Shown here: one piece after another, positions 60,655 through 64,000 of the stretch
Layout: each line of letters begins with the position of its first letter
Numbering within the stretch: position 1 is the stretch's first letter
Assembly (NCBI GenBank): GCA_025677815.1
Contig: JAIXMP010000025.1
Coordinates: forward strand, 186,001-250,000
Reading direction: 5' to 3'
DNA length: 64,000 bases
Origin: Phascolomyces articulosus
Lineage: Eukaryota > Mucoromycota > Mucoromycetes > Mucorales > Lichtheimiaceae
The notes under the pieces: generated by a model
Seen by the model: the letters and a program-made list of their open reading frames with translations, nothing else
Databases searched by the model: none
Told to the model about the DNA's origin: nothing
Position numbers and translations under genes: made by a program

Positions 60655-62448
60655 CTATGCATGTCGTGCTTTCTTTGCCATTCTTGATGAATGATCATCT
60701 CTTGAAACAGTTTGATGTATTGCTGCCTTATTTGATTTAATATCGTTATCGTCTTGTGTAATGCGTCGTCGTGGATACTCTGCCCCTTGTTGTGACAATA
60801 CACTACAATATAAGAATATCACTTGGATTAATCTTCTGTTCTTTTCTTGATCCTCATTACCAAAAAAATAATATTTCTTACTTCACTACAGGCCTTGGTT
60901 CTTCTTGGAAATAAGGATGATTTAATGCCTTTTCAGCTGTAATACGTTTTGCAGGATCATAATCCAGTAATGATGCAAGTAAATTAAATGCAGATTCGCT
61001 CTTTGGCAAGCCCGATAAAAGTTTTAATTTATTTTGACACCTGTATATGAAATCAAAAAATTCTTATTAATCATTCCACTCTGTCCTCCTATATACTCTT
61101 ATTTGTAAACAAGGTAGAGATTCAATATAAACTATGACTTACATGGGAAACGAACTAAGGTACGAATAATCTGGTAATTGATCTATTGTTGGCCAACGTT
61201 CCTCTAAAAAATTGAGAAAAATAAGTTTTCTTCTTTCCCATAGAATAAACCTGATTAATCGCGAATAACAGAAAAAAAAGCAGAATGTATCTCTTACTTG
61301 TAGGTGTGCCTAACACTTCAAATATTTTTGTAAGTTGACTTCGTTGAAAAGGTACATTCTTTTTACTATCCATCTTGGCTTCCTCTCCTTTGAATATTGG
61401 TTTCAATGCAAGTAATTCTCCAAAAATACAACCAACAGCCCACATATCTACTGCTTTAGTATAATGCCGTGATCCAAATAATAATTCAGGTGCTCTGTAC
61501 CATATCGTAACAACCACTTTATCACCATTAAATAATGGCTGTAAAGGTCGATTAAATAAGCGCGCTAATCCTAGATCACCCGTTTTCACAACACCTTCAC
61601 TTGTAAGAAGCACTAATCATCCTTAGTAAGTAAGTATATACACAGTTTTTGATTTTGTGATATCTACAAAAAAAATCTTTACCATTTGCAGGTTTCAAAT
61701 CACGATGAAGAACCCAATTTGCATGGAGATAAGCAACACTATTAATAAGTTGCCATAACAGTGATTTGACAATCACTTCAGGTATCGGTTTATGCTCCGT
61801 ATGCAAATGATAATGAATTATTTGCTATAGAGATAGAGATATAACATTCTTTTTAAGTTTACCAGGCATCCCATTGTATAGTTCATCATCATTAAAGTAA
61901 ATTTATAATCTTACCAAGAAATCATGTTCAGCATATTCAAAGACCATAAAGATTGCTTTATCTTCAAGTAATACCTCTTCCAATCTCACAATATTATCAT
62001 GCTTTAATTCTCTACACAACTTTTAATTTGTTGTTATTGTCAATAGCGCCATCTATCTTTCAACAAAAAGAAAAAATCAAAGAAAAGAAAAGGACTTACA
62101 GCTATTTCTCTACATGCTGATTGAGAAATGCCAACATAATGATGGTTATCACCTTCTCGATCAGGTTTAAATTTCTTAATGGCGAACTCACGCGGATCAT
62201 CTCTACATGGGTAGGTGGGGTTTTTTTCATTCAATTGATTATGGATCAGTCCATGTATTTTTTTTCGATGGATATCCATGGTTATTCAAAAAGAAAAGGA
62301 AAAAAAGAAAAGGAAAAACATACTTGTTTCGAGATCTAGCTTTGTAAACTCTTCCGTATGTACCAGAACTAATAAAACCAATAATTTCGTATTTGTCTAA
62401 AACTCGTGGGCGACATGCATCACGACGAAGCTTATAATCGGACATCAT
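60655..62448 (-). CDS. SSN3: Mediator kinase CDK8/Ssn3
   Basis: Eight exons (62324-62448, 62100-62202, 61915-62019, 61683-61824, 61298-61612, 61143-61203, 60882-61040, 60655-60802) give 385 residues. Kinase motifs in order are [12 protein letters not shown] (glycine loop), FAIKKF (ATP lysine), [14 protein letters not shown] (a CDK8-type C helix in place of PSTAIRE), HRDLKPAN, then DLG instead of DFG, then [19 protein letters not shown]8-specific insert follows ([18 protein letters not shown]). The DLG motif matches Ssn3 rather than animal CDK8 (DMG). Together with cyclin C and Med12/13 the kinase forms the Mediator kinase module, which represses or activates RNA polymerase II genes. The C terminus is Arg/Lys/His-rich. 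Secure. Confidence 0.95.
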
Positions 62449-63971
62449 TTTTGATATATATAATGTGTTGGAAGGAGAGGGTGTGTACTTTGAAAGAGGC
62501 AGGAAAGAAAACCTGAAAAGTGACGATATTTCCTTTTTTGGAAGATATACCAAATTGTACAAATTACTTGAATTTGTTTTGTTATCTAATATTTGACTTG
62601 TTATTCAGTGATAAATTATTATAAAAGCTATAAAAGCGACTTTCTAGCGCATATTCCCATTTATTTTTGTGCAAAGTCATGTACTATTATAGAATCCTAT
62701 TGCTGCTTAATTTGGTCATAATAAAGATGTGTTTTTTAAACTTTATGACATGTAGTAGCCTTTTTAGCTTTCTATGACATAATAATGGTTTCTTGTACGG
62801 GTAAGTGATTCTCGTTTGAAACGTAAAAGTTTTTATAGGATAAATGATAGTTATAACGTTCTTGACATTCTTGTGTGATATGTCCAACTTGTTATCCTAT
62901 GTCTTCCCAAGAACGAGGTAGAGTAGTGAAATATAATCAGGCGAAACATCTTCTTATCCCAATGATTAGTGGCCACTTTACATTCTTTATGAAATAAAAT
63001 ATCACGTATTGTACGTATAATGAACAGAAACATAGAACTAATAGCCCATTATATATATCTATAATAGTTATTATCGAATGCATACTGCGAAATGCTGTCG
63101 GTATTGTTTATAGCATACAGAGGACGACTGCCTTTTTTTTCATCTTCAAATATTTCTTCTTCTTCTGTCCAGTCAGGTATTCCTTTTATACAGTAGAAAA
63201 GAGAAATGAAGGGAGGGAAAATTAATGGCCTAAAGAAACAGAAGAAAAATCTTTTTACAGGAAAGTAAACCTATTTATACTTGCATGATATCACAGCATG
63301 CTGTGATTCATACATACAATTTCATCTTTCTATTATGATGAAGAGTTATACAATTGTATGCTACCATATATACTATAGTTATTATGTGCATGGCTCATAA
63401 TAACATATATATACTTCACTTGAACTGATAAACTATAAGCAGATGACTATAAACAATAGCAATAGCTCAATAATTCTATCTTTTAGTAATTATCAATTGT
63501 CGCGTGTTTAGTAAAATACCAAGTAGGCGGTAAATGTCAAGATGAAAATTCTGATGGTAAATTGTCGTGCCATTACCGATCTTTATTCTTTCTTATTAGC
63601 TTGATAAGTAGGACTTGGTGGTGATGGTGTTATGAATGAATAAAATGTCAAGAATATACTACCAGTTAGCCATGGAACAGAATATTTCAAAATTTATTAT
63701 TATTTACTCAAATCAATGGCATGGAGAAAGTAATTCTATATTAAGTTATTACTTTGATCGACAAATGAAATCACAAACATGATAAAGACAGGAGATTGGT
63801 GGTTGTTGATCCAATTTTTACCACGGCGATATATATAACATGGAATACTTATTGATGCTAATAAACAACAATATAACATATATTTTAATTTAGTAGTTAA
63901 TGTGTAAAACCGTGAATTTTGTATATAAGTTGGAGAATTATAACACTAGTATCATTATAATTTTCTTTTCC
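62449..63971. other. Intergenic region at right end
   Basis: 1.5 kb of AT-rich DNA between CDK8 and a possible start at the edge. It has short frames on both strands (62687-62887, 62851-63033) without support. Confidence 0.4.
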
Positions 63972-64000
63972 ATGGATCAAATCAATAAGGATGACAAGGT
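63972..64000 (+). CDS. Possible start of a gene cut by the window edge
   Basis: An ATG in a favourable context (C/T-rich leader TTTTCTTTTCC, then ATGG) opens a frame reading MDQINKDDK and ends in AAGGT at the last base, which may be a donor site. Too short to identify. Confidence 0.25.

Overview
The window looks like nuclear DNA of a filamentous fungus, most likely a Mucoromycota species (Mucorales-like). The genes are intron-rich: most introns are about 50-110 bases, usually GTAAGT/GTATGT...AG with CTAA-like branch points. Intergenic DNA is AT-rich and full of A/T runs, and the products are typical fungal housekeeping proteins. Two of them, an EBP-type sterol isomerase and a taspase-like threonine aspartase, are absent or replaced in the best-known ascomycete yeasts. 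I assembled gene models by hand from splice signals and reading-frame continuity, and checked that exon lengths keep the frame. No rRNA, tRNA, CRISPR array or complete transposon was recognised.

Layout, left to right. Positions 1-1078: 3' part of a beta-trefoil lectin-domain gene (+). 2790-3252: mitochondrial ribosomal protein bS16m (-). 3445-4254: a puzzling stretch of spliced-looking plus-strand segments. 4219-5707: a protein with four HMG boxes (-). 6333-8121: a mitochondrial carrier (+). 8464-9312: EBP sterol isomerase (-), head to head with 9430-10670, the ER contact-site protein VAP/Scs2 (+). 10887-12219: an ER short-chain dehydrogenase (-). 13639-14104: TXNDC17-like thioredoxin (+). 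14309-17493: a long coiled-coil protein (-). 18029-20138: a C1-Pex24-DysF membrane protein (+). 20551-21442: GINS subunit Sld5 (-), divergent from 21791-28238, a 22-exon diaphanous-type formin (+). 28538-30354: taspase 1 (+).

The second half is looser. 32389-33533: an uncharacterised Ser/Asn-rich protein (-). 35680-39114: SulP sulfate permease (-), divergent from 40032-42209, a Cdc4/FBXW7-type F-box WD40 protein (+). 43234-43743: complex I subunit NDUFA1 (-), head to head with 43932-45005, a Maf nucleotide pyrophosphatase (+). 45006-49473: 4.5 kb without a recognisable gene. 49474-52273: a C2H2 zinc-finger regulator with a poly-Gln-rich N terminus (+). 52794-53975: an uncharacterised protein (+). 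54267-55963: ZPR1 (-). 58449-59648: a single-exon type II membrane glycosyltransferase (-). 60655-62448: Mediator kinase CDK8/Ssn3 (-). A possible gene start lies at the right edge.

The genes do not form one pathway or cluster. Membrane-lipid and ER functions are locally enriched (EBP, VAP, SDR, DysF protein), and several divergent pairs share short promoters. The most unusual signals are in gene architecture: coding exons of 3, 17 and 21 bases and a probable 2-base exon, a GC-AG intron in taspase, an FH1 region made of frame-neutral exons, a variable Asp run beside the taspase cleavage site, and the segmented plus-strand signal at 3445-4254.
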